DNA of 64,000 bases, from assembly GCA_945869965.1 (NCBI GenBank), contig CAMBRC010000012.1:1-64000 (forward strand), given 5' to 3'. This DNA comes from Asaia bogorensis. Lineage in GTDB: Bacteria; Pseudomonadota; Alphaproteobacteria; Acetobacterales; Acetobacteraceae. The position numbers and the translations under genes were made by a program. Below, piece after piece: positions 44,306 to 53,017 of the stretch; within the stretch, counting starts at the first letter, position 1, and every line of letters begins with the position of its first letter. Under the pieces are notes generated by a model, which was not told the DNA's origin, made no database searches, and saw only the letters and a list, made by a program, of their open reading frames with translations.

Positions 44306-45229
44306 ATGAAGCTGGTCTATTTCAATGACTACCGTATGGGTGTGCTCAAGGGCACCTCCGTGGTGGATGTCTCCGCCGCCGTCGCCGACATCCCCCATGT
44401 CGGCCCCGGCGATCACATGAGCGGCCTGATCGCCCGCTTCGACGCCTACCGGCCCAAGCTCCAGGCCGCCGTCGACGCCGCCGCCGGCGTCCCGCTCGCC
44501 TCCGTCACCCTGCGCCCGCCGCTGCCCAAGCCCGGCAACATCGTCTGCATGGCGGTGAACTACATGGAGAACGGCACGCTGAAGGAAGCCGCCCCGATCA
44601 ACGCCTTCCACAAGGCACCCACCGCCATCATGGGCCCGGGCGACACCATGGTCCTGCCCGACGTGCCCGCCAGCATCTTCGAGGGCGAGGCCGAGATGGC
44701 CCTGGTGATCGGCAAGCGCGCCAAGAACGTCGCCGCCGCCGACGCCTTCAAGCACATCTTCGGCTACATCAACTTCATCGACGGCTCCGCCCGCGGCCTG
44801 GCCCCGCAGAGCTTCTTCCACATGAAGTCGCGCGACACCTTCGCCCCGATCGGCCCTTGGCTGGTCACCGCCGACGAAATCGCCGACCCGCAGAAGCTCG
44901 ACATCAACCTGTGGGTCAACGGCACCCTGAAGCAGAGCTTCAACACCGACGACATGGCGCACAAGATCGCCCGCTGCATCGAATGGGTCAGCCACTGTCA
45001 CACGCTCGAGCCCGGCGACATCCTGGCCACCGGCACCAACCACCGCGGCCTGTCCAGCTTCCAGGACGGCGACACGGTGGAACTGGAAACCCAGGGCCTC
45101 GGCCGCCTCAGCTTCAAGATCCGCGACGACCTCAAGCGCAGCTGGGCGCGCGACACCCGCCTGGAACGCGCGGAAAAGAGCCTCTCGGCCACCGCCCCGC
45201 AGCTCACCGGCAAATACGCCCAGGCCTGA
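44306..45229 (+). CDS. Fumarylacetoacetate hydrolase family protein
   Basis: FAH-family hydrolase or isomerase, 307 aa. The metal ligands are in IFEGEAEMALVIGKR (two Glu) and an Asp in the following FIDGSARG segment. The closing GDILATGTNHRGLSSFQDGDTVELE is diagnostic. Family members cleave 1,3-diketones, decarboxylate oxaloacetate or hydrate 2-oxo acids. ATG 44306 follows GGGAGGACG. A terminator-like hairpin lies 21 bases after it. Confidence 0.9.
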   Translation: MKLVYFNDYRMGVLKGTSVVDVSAAVADIPHVGPGDHMSGLIARFDAYRPKLQAAVDAAAGVPLASVTLRPPLPKPGNIVCMAVNYMENGTLKEAAPINAFHKAPTAIMGPGDTMVLPDVPASIFEGEAEMALVIGKRAKNVAAADAFKHIFGYINFIDGSARGLAPQSFFHMKSRDTFAPIGPWLVTADEIADPQKLDINLWVNGTLKQSFNTDDMAHKIARCIEWVSHCHTLEPGDILATGTNHRGLSSFQDGDTVELETQGLGRLSFKIRDDLKRSWARDTRLERAEKSLSATAPQLTGKYAQA

Positions 45230-45250
45230 ACCTGCTGAAGAACTGAGGAA

Positions 45251-45283
45251 GGGGCCGCCGAGGGTTGTTCCCCCGGCGGCCCC
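45251..45283 (+). terminator. Hairpin after the FAH-family gene
   Basis: GGGGCCGCC (45251-45259) and GGCGGCCCC (45275-45283) form a perfect 9-bp stem with a 15-base loop (CGAGGG and CCCC extend it), followed by TAATTTC. It lies 21 bases before the cupin start, so it may only partly uncouple the two genes. Confidence 0.65.
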
Positions 45284-45304
45284 TAATTTCAAGGAGAGAC
45301 CACC

Positions 45305-45655
45305 ATGCGCATCCATAACCTCTACGTCGACGACCAGGGCGAGACCCATTTCCGCGACATCGAAGTCGAATGGACCAGCGAAGGCCCCGGCGGCAAACTC
45401 TCCGCCACCCAGCCGGCCAAGGGCATCGTCTTCCGCGAAACCCCCGGCAGCTACGACTATGACTGGCACCCCGCCCCCCGCCGCCAGTACATCATCAACC
45501 TCGATGCCGGCGTCCGCATTACCGTCAGCGACGGCGAAGTCCGCGAAATCGGCGCCGGCGAAATCCTCCTGGTGGAAGACACCCACGGCAAGGGCCACAT
45601 CTCCCAGGCCATCGCCGGCCAGATGCGCCACTCGGTGTTCATCACCCTGGAATAA
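45305..45655 (+). CDS. Cupin-domain protein
   Basis: Small single-domain cupin, 116 aa. DWHPAPRRQYIINLDAGVRITVSDGEVREIGAGEILLVEDTHGKGH covers both cupin motifs (residues 55-100), with His, Arg/Gln and His as candidate metal contacts. No partner domain. AAGGAGAG precedes the start. The TAA stop (45653-45655) overlaps the left edge of the palindromic repeat. Function unknown; it may handle a product of the FAH hydrolase. Confidence 0.82.
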   Translation: MRIHNLYVDDQGETHFRDIEVEWTSEGPGGKLSATQPAKGIVFRETPGSYDYDWHPAPRRQYIINLDAGVRITVSDGEVREIGAGEILLVEDTHGKGHISQAIAGQMRHSVFITLE

Positions 45656-45777
45656 GCAAGAATCTTCTTTTTCTGAAGAAAAAGAAGCAAAAAGACTTTC
45701 ATCCGTTCGCCAGTCGGAAAGGCCGAGCCCAAACGGATAAAAGTTTTTTGGTTCTTTTTTTCAAAAAAGAACACCTT
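45654..45777. repeat. Palindromic intergenic repeat, paired copy (locus 5 of 9)
   Basis: A forward unit (AAGCAAG, arms of CTTCTTTTTC type 45664-45687, tail ACTTTCATCCGTT) faces an inverted unit (AACGGATAAAAGTTTTTTGG, then GTTCTTTTTT/AAAAAAGAAC arms within 45751-45772). The inner spacer contains GGCCGAGCCCAAA as at 7620. It separates the cupin gene from the helicase gene. Confidence 0.9.
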
Positions 45778-45900
45778 CCCTGCCTTCGCGCGCCCCAGCC
45801 CCGCGCCGATTGCTGTGGTGCAGCATCGGCGCCATGCGCTACCTCACGCCCCTCCGTCCGGGCGCCCCGCCTGCGGCGCGATGCCCGGATTTCCTGCCCC

Positions 45901-47802
45901 ATGCTGTTTCCCCGTCTCAATGCGGCGCTCGAACGCGCGCTCCAGGCCCGCGGTTATGTCGAGCCGACCGAGGTCCAGGCCGCGGTTCTCGCCACCGAAG
46001 CCGATGGCCGCGACCTGCTCGTGTCCGCCCGCACCGGCTCCGGCAAGACGGTGGCATATGGCGTTGCCTTCGCGCCCGACCTGCTGGGCGAGGCCGAGCG
46101 GGCAGGGGACCCCGGCGCCCCGCTGGCCCTGGTGATTGCCCCCACGCGCGAATTGGCCATGCAGGTCCAGGGCGAACTGGAATGGCTTTACGCCCAGGCC
46201 GGCGCCCGCGTCGTCGCCTGCGTCGGCGGCATGGATGCCCGGGCCGAAGCCCGCAAGCTGCAGAATGGCTGCCACATTGTCGTCGGCACCCCCGGCCGAC
46301 TCAAGGACCACATCCAGCGCCAGCAGCTTGACCTGTCGTCGCTGAAGGTCGCGGTGCTCGACGAGGCCGACGAGATGCTCGACCTCGGCTTCTCCGAGGA
46401 TCTCGGTTTCATCCTCGAAGCCGCCCCGGCCACCCGCCGCACCCTGCTGTTCAGCGCCACCATCGCCCACGCCATCGCCTCGCTGGCCCGCAAATACCAG
46501 AACAACGCCCTGCGCATCGACACCGTCGACAAGTCCCGCCCGCACGAGGACATCGAGTACCGCGCCATCCGCGCCGCGCCAGGCGAGGAATTCGGCGCCC
46601 TGGTCAACGTCCTGCGCGCCTCGGACAGCCGCGCCGCCCTGGTCTTCTGCGCCACCCGCGACGGCGTGCGCGCGCTCCACGCCCGCCTCGACGGCCATGG
46701 TTTCGCCGCCGTGGCGCTGTCCGGTGAACTCAGCCAGACCGACCGCACCCACGCACTGGCCGCCCTGCGCGATGGCCGCGCCTCGGTCTGCGTCGCCACC
46801 GACGTCGCCGCCCGCGGCCTTGACCTGCCGGAACTCGACCTGGTGGTGCATTTCGACCTGCCGAATGGCGCCGAGGCCCTACTGCACCGCAGCGGCCGCA
46901 CCGGTCGCGCCGGCCGCAAGGGCGTCTGCGCCCTGATGGTCCTGCCGCGCGTCCGCCGCCGCGCCGAACAGCTGCTGATGATCGCCAAGGTCTCCGCCCG
47001 CTGGATGTCCCCGCCAGACGCCGCCGCCATCCGCGCCGCCGACCGCGCACGCCTGGAACAGGACGCCGTCCTGACCGCGCCAGCACTGGCCGACGAAGCC
47101 GAACAAGCCACCGCCCTGCTCGCCGCCCACGGCCCGGATGCCGTCGCGCTGGCCCTGCTGCGCCTGCACCGCGCCCGTATGCCCGCCCCCGCTGAAATCA
47201 CCAGCCAGGCCGAACCCGCCCCGCGCGCCGATATCGGCCCCACCCAATGGTTCCGCCTGAACATCGGCCGCACCAAGCACGCCGACCCCAAATGGCTTCT
47301 GCCGCTGATCTGCCGCCTCGGCGACGTCACCCGCAAGGATATCGGCGCCATCCGCATCTTCGACCGCGAGACCAAGTTCGAACTGGTCGCCGGCGCCGTC
47401 GAAGGCTTCCTGTCCGCCATCGCCAAAGCCGATCTCGACGACTTGACCATCGCCCCGACGGCCCCGGATCGCCCCGCCGGCAGCCCTCCTGGCCGCCCCG
47501 CCGGCCCGCGCTTCGAGCGTCCGCACACCAAGCGCGCCGAGCCGGTCCCCGTCGAAGCGCCAGTCCCCGCCGAAGCACCGGTCGCCCCGCCGCCGCTCGT
47601 TGAACCGCCGCCCACCGCCGAGGTGGCCCCGCCGCCGGCCAAGCGCGGCTTCAAGCCGAATGGAGGCAAGCCCTTCCCCAAGCCGTTCGGCAAGAAGCCC
47701 GGCTTCGGCAAACCCGCCAACGGCAAACCAACCTTCGGCAAACCGGGCGGCAAGCCGACCGCAAAACCCTTCCGCAAGCCGGCGAGCGCCGCCGCTGGCT
47801 AG
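45901..47802 (+). CDS. DEAD-box RNA helicase with DbpA RNA-binding domain
   Basis: ATP-dependent RNA helicase, 633 aa. Motif Q region, motif I ARTGSGKT (43-50), Ia PTRELAMQVQ, DEAD (154-157), SAT (185-187), then helicase domain 2 with ATDVAARGLDLPELD and HRSGRTGRAG. A DbpA/CsdA-type RNA-binding domain follows near residues 445-510 (WFRLNIGRTKHADPKWLLPLI). The C-terminal 120 residues are a basic, Pro/Gly/Lys-rich tail with repeats such as KPFGKKPGFGKP, typical of cold-adaptation helicases. ATG 45901 is chosen since the frame upstream enters a repeat. It likely acts in ribosome assembly or mRNA turnover. Confidence 0.93.
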   Translation: MLFPRLNAALERALQARGYVEPTEVQAAVLATEADGRDLLVSARTGSGKTVAYGVAFAPDLLGEAERAGDPGAPLALVIAPTRELAMQVQGELEWLYAQAGARVVACVGGMDARAEARKLQNGCHIVVGTPGRLKDHIQRQQLDLSSLKVAVLDEADEMLDLGFSEDLGFILEAAPATRRTLLFSATIAHAIASLARKYQNNALRIDTVDKSRPHEDIEYRAIRAAPGEEFGALVNVLRASDSRAALVFCATRDGVRALHARLDGHGFAAVALSGELSQTDRTHALAALRDGRASVCVATDVAARGLDLPELDLVVHFDLPNGAEALLHRSGRTGRAGRKGVCALMVLPRVRRRAEQLLMIAKVSARWMSPPDAAAIRAADRARLEQDAVLTAPALADEAEQATALLAAHGPDAVALALLRLHRARMPAPAEITSQAEPAPRADIGPTQWFRLNIGRTKHADPKWLLPLICRLGDVTRKDIGAIRIFDRETKFELVAGAVEGFLSAIAKADLDDLTIAPTAPDRPAGSPPGRPAGPRFERPHTKRAEPVPVEAPVPAEAPVAPPPLVEPPPTAEVAPPPAKRGFKPNGGKPFPKPFGKKPGFGKPANGKPTFGKPGGKPTAKPFRKPASAAAG

Positions 47803-48344
47803 TCCTGTGGCTCAGCCGTGCGGGCGGCCGGCTCCGTCTGCTGCACCGCCGCCCGCGACGGCACGGCCGCCGGCGCCTCGTGGGTCACGGTATAATCCGC
47901 CACGATCCGCGCCTGGCTGCCCGCGATCACCAGCACCTTGGTGCCCAGCGCCAGCGCGACCTCATCATGCTGGGTGACCGAAACCAGCGTACCGTCCGCC
48001 CTGCGCACAATATACTCGAACGCCGCCGTCTCCCCGGTCGCCTTCTCCACCCCACTGCCGACGATCCCGCCCAATAGCGAACCCCCAATCGCCCCCAGCG
48101 TCGCCGCCACTCCGCCACTGGCCGGCAACTGCGAGCCGACCGCGCCCCCGGCCGCCGCCCCGGCCACTGCCCCGGTCGCCCCCTGTGCCGCAATCGCCAC
48201 CCGCCGCACCCCAACCACCACCCCCTGTTCCACCTTCGCCGCCTGCTGCACGGCCGTGGTGGCATAGGTGTTGGGTGAGTAGTTCGGCCCGCACGCCGAC
48301 AGGCCAAGCAACACAAAAAGCAGGGGGCGCATCATCCATCGCAT
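47799..48344 (-). CDS. Glycine-zipper outer-membrane lipoprotein (SlyB-like)
   Basis: A 181-aa lipoprotein: lipobox LLGLSAC at the end of the signal peptide (Cys about residue 18), then a glycine-zipper segment GATGAVAGAAAGGAVGSQLP and GAIGGSLLGGIVGSGVE typical of SlyB/Pcp proteins that span or coat the outer membrane. The C-terminal part resembles a small beta domain (YIVRRADGTLVSVTQ). It overlaps the convergent helicase gene by 4 bases. Starts at 48335 or 48332 are also possible. Confidence 0.85.
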   Translation of the reverse strand: MRWMMRPLLFVLLGLSACGPNYSPNTYATTAVQQAAKVEQGVVVGVRRVAIAAQGATGAVAGAAAGGAVGSQLPASGGVAATLGAIGGSLLGGIVGSGVEKATGETAAFEYIVRRADGTLVSVTQHDEVALALGTKVLVIAGSQARIVADYTVTHEAPAAVPSRAAVQQTEPAARTAEPQD

Positions 48345-48436
48345 CCCGTCATGGCCAAGCCCCTCCCTGCGAAATGCAGCACCACCGCGAAACAGGTCTT
48401 CACCGCCGCACCATCCCGGCGCAAGCTGGCAACATC

Positions 48437-49378
48437 ATGGCACGAAAAATCATCCCCCCCCTGCCTGTCGCAATCGACTGCGACCCCGGCACCGACGACG
48501 CCATTGCCCTCTTCCTCGCCCTCGGCAACCCGGCGCTGGACGTCCGCCTCGTCACCGTCGCCGGCGGCAATGTCGGCCTGCACCACACACTGCGCAACGC
48601 CCGCGCCCTGGTCGCCCTCACTGGCCAGCAAATCCCCGTCATCGCCGGCGCCGACCGCCCGCTCCTCGGCAGCTTCGAGGACGCCGCCTACGTCCACGGC
48701 GAAAACGGCCTCGGCGGCGTCCAACTCCCCGATGGCCCCCCCGCCACCGAAGGCCTCGCCGCCGACGCCATTCGCACCGCCCTGCGCCGGGCCGGCCCAG
48801 AAGGCCTCACCTTGGTCGGCCTAGGCCCCGCTACCAACCTCGCCCTCGCGCTGGCCACCGAACCCGCGCTCGCCGCCAACGTCGCCGAGATCGTCCTGAT
48901 GACCGGCGCCTGGGCCGAAGGCAACATCACCCCCGCCGCCGAGTTCAACGCCTGGTCCGACCCCGAGGCCCTGGCCATCGTCATGGCCTGCGCCCGCCCG
49001 ATCACCCTGGCCACGCTGGACCTCACCTCCCAGGCCCTCTGCACCCCAGCCCACCTCGCCGCCCTGGCCGAGGGCCACGGCACCTGCCGCGCTGCCGCCG
49101 CCGCCATCCTGGCCACCGTCCCACCAACCCGCCGCCTCGCCACCGCCGGCAGCCCGCAGCACGATTCCTGCGCCATCGCCTGGCTCCTCGCCCCCGAAAC
49201 CTTCACCCACCGCGAAGCCTACGTCACCGTCGACTGCACCACCGGCCCCGGCCGCGGCCAGACCATCATCGACCGCTGGGACCGCCTCGGCCGCCCCCCC
49301 AACGCCCGCCTGCTCGACACCCTGGACCCCGACCGCTTCTTCGCGCTGCTCGGCGAATCCCTCCGCCGCCTGCCGTGA
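48437..49378 (+). CDS. Nucleoside hydrolase
   Basis: Inosine-uridine-type nucleoside N-ribohydrolase, 313 aa. The calcium-binding N-terminal motif is AIDCDPGTDDAIAL, with VTVAGGNV and the later Asn/Glu site EFNAWSDPEAL, and the final His in SPQHDSCAIAW. It would release a base and ribose from nucleosides for salvage. ATG 48437 is selected; the frame upstream crosses the promoter of the opposite gene. A strong bidirectional hairpin follows. Confidence 0.92.
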   Translation: MARKIIPPLPVAIDCDPGTDDAIALFLALGNPALDVRLVTVAGGNVGLHHTLRNARALVALTGQQIPVIAGADRPLLGSFEDAAYVHGENGLGGVQLPDGPPATEGLAADAIRTALRRAGPEGLTLVGLGPATNLALALATEPALAANVAEIVLMTGAWAEGNITPAAEFNAWSDPEALAIVMACARPITLATLDLTSQALCTPAHLAALAEGHGTCRAAAAAILATVPPTRRLATAGSPQHDSCAIAWLLAPETFTHREAYVTVDCTTGPGRGQTIIDRWDRLGRPPNARLLDTLDPDRFFALLGESLRRLP

Positions 49379-49383
49379 ACAAA

Positions 49384-49409
49384 AAAGGGGGGCCACCCGG
49401 CCCCCCTTT
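49384..49409. terminator. Bidirectional intrinsic terminator
   Basis: AAAGGGGGGCC (49384-49394) pairs perfectly with GGCCCCCCTTT (49399-49409) over a 4-base loop, with an A-run before and a T-run after. It can stop both the nucleoside hydrolase (plus) and the convergent binding protein (minus) transcripts. Confidence 0.9.
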
Positions 49410-49427
49410 CCCAACCCAACCGGACGC

Positions 49428-51008
49428 TCAGACCCGCTTGATCCCGTACATCTGCGGGAACCCGTCGCGCATATCCTTCAGGTAGTTGTGATACCCGGTA
49501 AACCCGACATAGCTGCCCAAATTCGCATACGGCACTTCCTTCCAGATCTCCCGCTGCATCTGCCGCACCAGATCCTTCTGCACCTCAAAGCTCGGCGCAT
49601 CGAACCACGCCGTGCGCAGCTCCTCCACCTTCGGCATCGTCGGCCAGCCAAACCACGCCTGCTTGCCATGCCCGCGCTGCGCTGACATCCCCGCCGGCGA
49701 CAAATTCCCCGACCCGCCGAGATACGTGTAGAAAATGTTCCATCCGCCCTTGTCGATCGTCTCCGTGCTCGCCCGGCGCTGCACCACCGTGCCCCACTCC
49801 ACCGCCACCAGGTCGATGTTCAGCCCGATCCGCTTCAGCGTATCATTGGCCACCTGCGCCATCTGCCAGATCGACGGGATCGACGTCGCCGACAGCACCA
49901 CGATGCGTTCGCCCTTGTAGCCGGATTCAACAACCGCCTTCTTCGCGGCTTCGATGTTCCCCCATTTGGAAACCATGTCGAAGCCCTCGTCGCTGGCCAG
50001 CGGCGAGCCCGGGATGAACATCCCCGACGGCACCCGGATCATCGACGGCACCGCGCCGGCCACCGCGTCCATCACGTCTTTCTGGCTCATCGCCATCTGC
50101 ACCGCCTGGCGCAGCTTCACATTGTCGAACGGCGGCATCAGGTGGTTGAACCGCAAACACCCGATCGAGCCCGCCGGGTCCTTGTTCTCCAGCACCAGCC
50201 GATTGTTGCGCTGCAATGTTGGGATCAAATCAACCGTCGGGTTCTCCCACCAGTCGATCTCGTTATTCACCAGCGCCGCCATTGCCGTGGCGGGATCAGG
50301 CATGATCGTCCACACCACTCGGTCGAAATGCGGCACCTTCGGCCCCGCGGTGAAACTATCCGCCCCCCCCGCCGGCCGCGGCACATAAGCCGCATTGCGT
50401 TCCATCACAATCCGCGCCCCAGGAATCCGCTCATCGGTCTTGAACTTGAACGGCCCGCTGCCGATCACTTCCGGAATCTGACTATTCGCATCCGTCTTGG
50501 CGATCCGCTCCGGCATCACCGCCGTCGTGTATTGCGCCAGCGCGTTGGGCAACAGGCCGAACGGCTTCTTCAGCTGGATCTTGATCACCTTGTCGCTCGG
50601 CGCACTCATCTCGTCCGTCGCCAGCGCCAACGCCTGCCCCAATGGATTGCGCTTGTTCGACCGCGCGACCGAAGCCACCGCATCGCGCGCCAACACCGGC
50701 GTGCCGTCATGGAACGTCAGCCCGTCGCGCAGCGTGATCTCCCACGTCTTGCCATCGGCCGAGGTGGTCGCCCCTGCCGCCATTTGCGCATGCGGCGTAC
50801 CGCCCTTGTCCTCGCCAAACAGCGTGTCATACACCGCCAGCGAAACATTGCGCGTCACATCCGCCGTCGTCCAAACCGGGTCCAGCGACGCGGGATCGGC
50901 ATGCGGCACAAACCGCAGCGTGCGCGCGTTCTGCGCCCGAACCACCGAAGGAGCGGCCAGCATGGCCGACCCAGCCACGGCGGATTTGAGGATGTCGCGG
51001 CGACGCAT
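49428..51008 (-). CDS. ABC transporter substrate-binding protein, family 5, Tat-like signal
   Basis: Family 5 periplasmic binding protein, 526 aa. The N-terminus MRRRDILKSAVAGSAMLAAPSVVRAQ has an RRRDILK twin-arginine motif, so it may be exported folded. LRDGLTFHDGTPVLARD, GSGPFKFKTDERIPG and IDWWENPTVDLIPTL are typical. No permease or ATPase genes accompany it. GGGAGAA precedes ATG 51008. The following 319-base gap (51009-51327) holds only the paired palindromic repeat. Confidence 0.9.
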   Translation of the reverse strand: MRRRDILKSAVAGSAMLAAPSVVRAQNARTLRFVPHADPASLDPVWTTADVTRNVSLAVYDTLFGEDKGGTPHAQMAAGATTSADGKTWEITLRDGLTFHDGTPVLARDAVASVARSNKRNPLGQALALATDEMSAPSDKVIKIQLKKPFGLLPNALAQYTTAVMPERIAKTDANSQIPEVIGSGPFKFKTDERIPGARIVMERNAAYVPRPAGGADSFTAGPKVPHFDRVVWTIMPDPATAMAALVNNEIDWWENPTVDLIPTLQRNNRLVLENKDPAGSIGCLRFNHLMPPFDNVKLRQAVQMAMSQKDVMDAVAGAVPSMIRVPSGMFIPGSPLASDEGFDMVSKWGNIEAAKKAVVESGYKGERIVVLSATSIPSIWQMAQVANDTLKRIGLNIDLVAVEWGTVVQRRASTETIDKGGWNIFYTYLGGSGNLSPAGMSAQRGHGKQAWFGWPTMPKVEELRTAWFDAPSFEVQKDLVRQMQREIWKEVPYANLGSYVGFTGYHNYLKDMRDGFPQMYGIKRV

Positions 51009-51112
51009 GGTTATTCTCCCTGGATCGAACCGGCCGACGCGCCTGCGTCGGCTATCGTTTCACCCGCCATCCTGACCGCCGCCGCCGTAACGGACAACTG
51101 CCGTGAAAAGGC

Positions 51113-51262
51113 AAGGAGGCGAGATTCTTCTTTTTGTGAACAAAAAGAAGCAAAAAAACTTCATCCACTTGACCCGCCTCATCCCCCGAGCGTTCACAGC
51201 CTTGACCCCGCGCCTACGGACAACGTTTTTTTGCTTCTTTTTGTTCACAAAAAGAAGGTCCT
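51113..51262. repeat. Palindromic intergenic repeat, paired copy (locus 6 of 9)
   Basis: Forward unit (arms 51127-51135 and 51142-51150 around GTGAAC, tail CAAAAAAACTTCATCCA) and inverted unit (arms 51234-51242 and 51249-51257 around GTTCAC) with an 80-base interior. Both units are of the same CTTCTTTTT type, giving a near-perfect inverted pair. It is the only structure in the gap between the binding-protein and LLM genes and reaches to 66 bases before the LLM start. Confidence 0.9.
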
Positions 51263-51327
51263 TCCTTGCCGCTTGGCGCCACCCCCACAAGCTTATATCG
51301 TCCCCCAAACACCGAGGGGAGACCAAG

Positions 51328-52569
51328 ATGAAGTTCGGAATTTTCTACGAATTGCAAAACCCGCGGCCTGCCGGCGCCATGCAATGGGACAAGACCAGCG
51401 ACATGGACCTGCTGCACAACGCGCTGGCCCAGGTCGAGCTCGCCGATAAGCTCGGCTACGACTACGCCTGGGAAGTCGAGCACCACTTCCTCGAAGAATA
51501 CTCGCACTCCCCCCAGCCCGAGATGTTTTTGTCCGCTGCCGCGATGCGGACGAAGAACATTCGCCTCGGCCACGGCATCATCCAGCTCACCACCAACCAC
51601 CCCGCCCGCGTCGCCGAAAAAGTCGCCACGCTCGATCTCCTCTCCCGCGGCCGTGTCGAATTCGGCATGGGCGAAGGGGCCTCCATCACCGAACTCGGCC
51701 CGTTCGACCGCGATATGGAAACCAAGCGCGCGGTATGGGAAGACGGCGTGCGCGCGGTGATGCCGATGTTCGGCCCAGGCGGCACCGAGTACAACGGCCC
51801 TTACTTCCAGATGCCGCTGCGCAACGTCCTGCCCAAGCCGATCCAAACCCCGCACCCCCCGCTCTGGGTCGCCTGCTCCCAACTCGAAACCATCGAAATG
51901 GCCGGCCAGCGCGGCATCGGCGCCCTGGGCTTCCAGTTCGTCAGCGCCGACGCCGCCCATGCCTGGGTCCACGCCTACTACAACGCCATCACCAAGCGCC
52001 TGAACAAACTCACGGATTACCAGACCAACCCCAACATGGCCCTGGTCTCCTACTTCATGTGCGCCAAAACCGACGAGGAAGCCTACGCCCGGGCCGAAGG
52101 CGCCCCCTTCTTCCAGTTCGCCTTGCGCTTTTACGGCTCTTCCTCCGGCCGCCAGCGCCCGCCGCCGGGCACCGTCAACCTCTGGGACGAATACCTGAAG
52201 TGGAAGGCCGAAAACCCCGAAGCCTTCCAGCGCGCCGTCCGCGGCGGCCTCATCGGCTCGCCCGAAACCATCCGCCGCAAACTCCGCCGCTTCGCCGCCT
52301 CCAACGTCGACCAGATCATCCTGCTCAACCAGGCCGGCAAAAACACCCACGAACACATCTGCGAAAGCCTCGAACTCTTCGCCGCCGAAGTCATGCCGGA
52401 ATTCCACGCCCAGGAACCCGCCCACCGAACCTGGAAACAAAAAGTCCTCGCCGGCGAAATCCAACTCGAAGAAATCGACACCCAACCCTTCCGCGACCGC
52501 TTCGGCCCCAACGCCCTCCAAGTCACCCGCGGCCCCGAACAAGCCGCCGCCGCCGCCGCCGGAAACTGA
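51328..52569 (+). CDS. LLM-class flavin-dependent oxidoreductase
   Basis: Bacterial luciferase-like monooxygenase, 413 aa, with a TIM barrel using reduced FMN or F420. It starts KFGIFYELQNPRP and contains the family segments WEVEHHFLEEYSHSP, IRLGHGIIQLTTNHPARVAEKVATLDLLS and RGRVEFGMGEG. An insertion-rich C-terminus ends with Ala repeats. GGGGAGACC precedes ATG 51328. Substrate unknown; group members desulfonate or oxidise alkanes, nitriloacetate and others. Confidence 0.9.
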   Translation: MKFGIFYELQNPRPAGAMQWDKTSDMDLLHNALAQVELADKLGYDYAWEVEHHFLEEYSHSPQPEMFLSAAAMRTKNIRLGHGIIQLTTNHPARVAEKVATLDLLSRGRVEFGMGEGASITELGPFDRDMETKRAVWEDGVRAVMPMFGPGGTEYNGPYFQMPLRNVLPKPIQTPHPPLWVACSQLETIEMAGQRGIGALGFQFVSADAAHAWVHAYYNAITKRLNKLTDYQTNPNMALVSYFMCAKTDEEAYARAEGAPFFQFALRFYGSSSGRQRPPPGTVNLWDEYLKWKAENPEAFQRAVRGGLIGSPETIRRKLRRFAASNVDQIILLNQAGKNTHEHICESLELFAAEVMPEFHAQEPAHRTWKQKVLAGEIQLEEIDTQPFRDRFGPNALQVTRGPEQAAAAAAGN

Positions 52570-52576
52570 CCCACTA

Positions 52577-52618
52577 TTCTTCCCTCCCCCTGCTTGCGGG
52601 GGGAGCCGGAGGGGGGGC
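52577..52618. repeat. C/G-rich intergenic repeat, copy 2
   Basis: TTCTTCCCTCCCCCTGCTTG followed by CGGGGGGAGCCGGAGGGGGG. It begins 8 bases after the LLM stop and pairs CTCCCCC with GGGGGGAG. It closely matches copy 1 at 18269, which also follows a gene end and precedes a palindromic repeat. Confidence 0.75.
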
Positions 52619-52640
52619 GACGCCGCACCAGAATAAATGG

Positions 52641-52694
52641 GAAAGCAAGGCCTTCTTTTTGTGAACAAAAAGAAGCAAAAAAACTTTGTCCATT
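52641..52694. repeat. Palindromic intergenic repeat, single unit (locus 7 of 9)
   Basis: Left edge AAAGCAAG, arms CTTCTTTTT (52652-52660) and AAAAAGAAG (52667-52675) around GTGAAC, tail CAAAAAAACTTTGTCCATT. It belongs to the 448-base gap before the histidine kinase. Confidence 0.88.
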
Positions 52695-52777
52695 TACGTA
52701 ATCGATCGTCCGTCACTGGGGATTGAGCCGCGAAGCGGATCAATGAAGCGGCACTGCCAACCTCCCGCTTGATACAA

Positions 52778-52815
52778 GCCCTAACTTCGTAGGGCGCAGT
52801 TTCGCTTGGAACTGC
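52778..52815. promoter_or_regulatory. Two tandem short hairpins upstream of the histidine kinase
   Basis: GCCCTA/TAGGGC (52778-52795) is followed directly by GCAGTT/AACTGC (52796-52815). The rest of the 52695-53017 stretch shows no gene; an A/T-rich patch (CCATTGTTAACCCCTCAAAG, near 52950) may contain the kinase promoter. Confidence 0.35.
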
Positions 52816-53017
52816 ACCATCCCCCCGCCAACAAAGACCCGATAGCGGATTGCCCCCCATCGCCGCTTCCAACATCCTTCTGCGCCTCGTCCGCCGCGCA
52901 TCCCGCGAGAGTCGGCAAGTATCGCCTGGCCGGCGTCTCAAATTTACCCATTGTTAACCCCTCAAAGCTTAACACTGTCTGACCGCGCCTCCTCCTGAAA
53001 GCCGAGGAACACCAACA

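Noticed and set aside
51103-51327. N-terminal extension of the LLM oxidoreductase, rich in Lys and Phe
   Set aside because: It is the translated palindromic repeat (for example FVNKKKQKNFIHL); the family N-terminus and ribosome site are at 51328.
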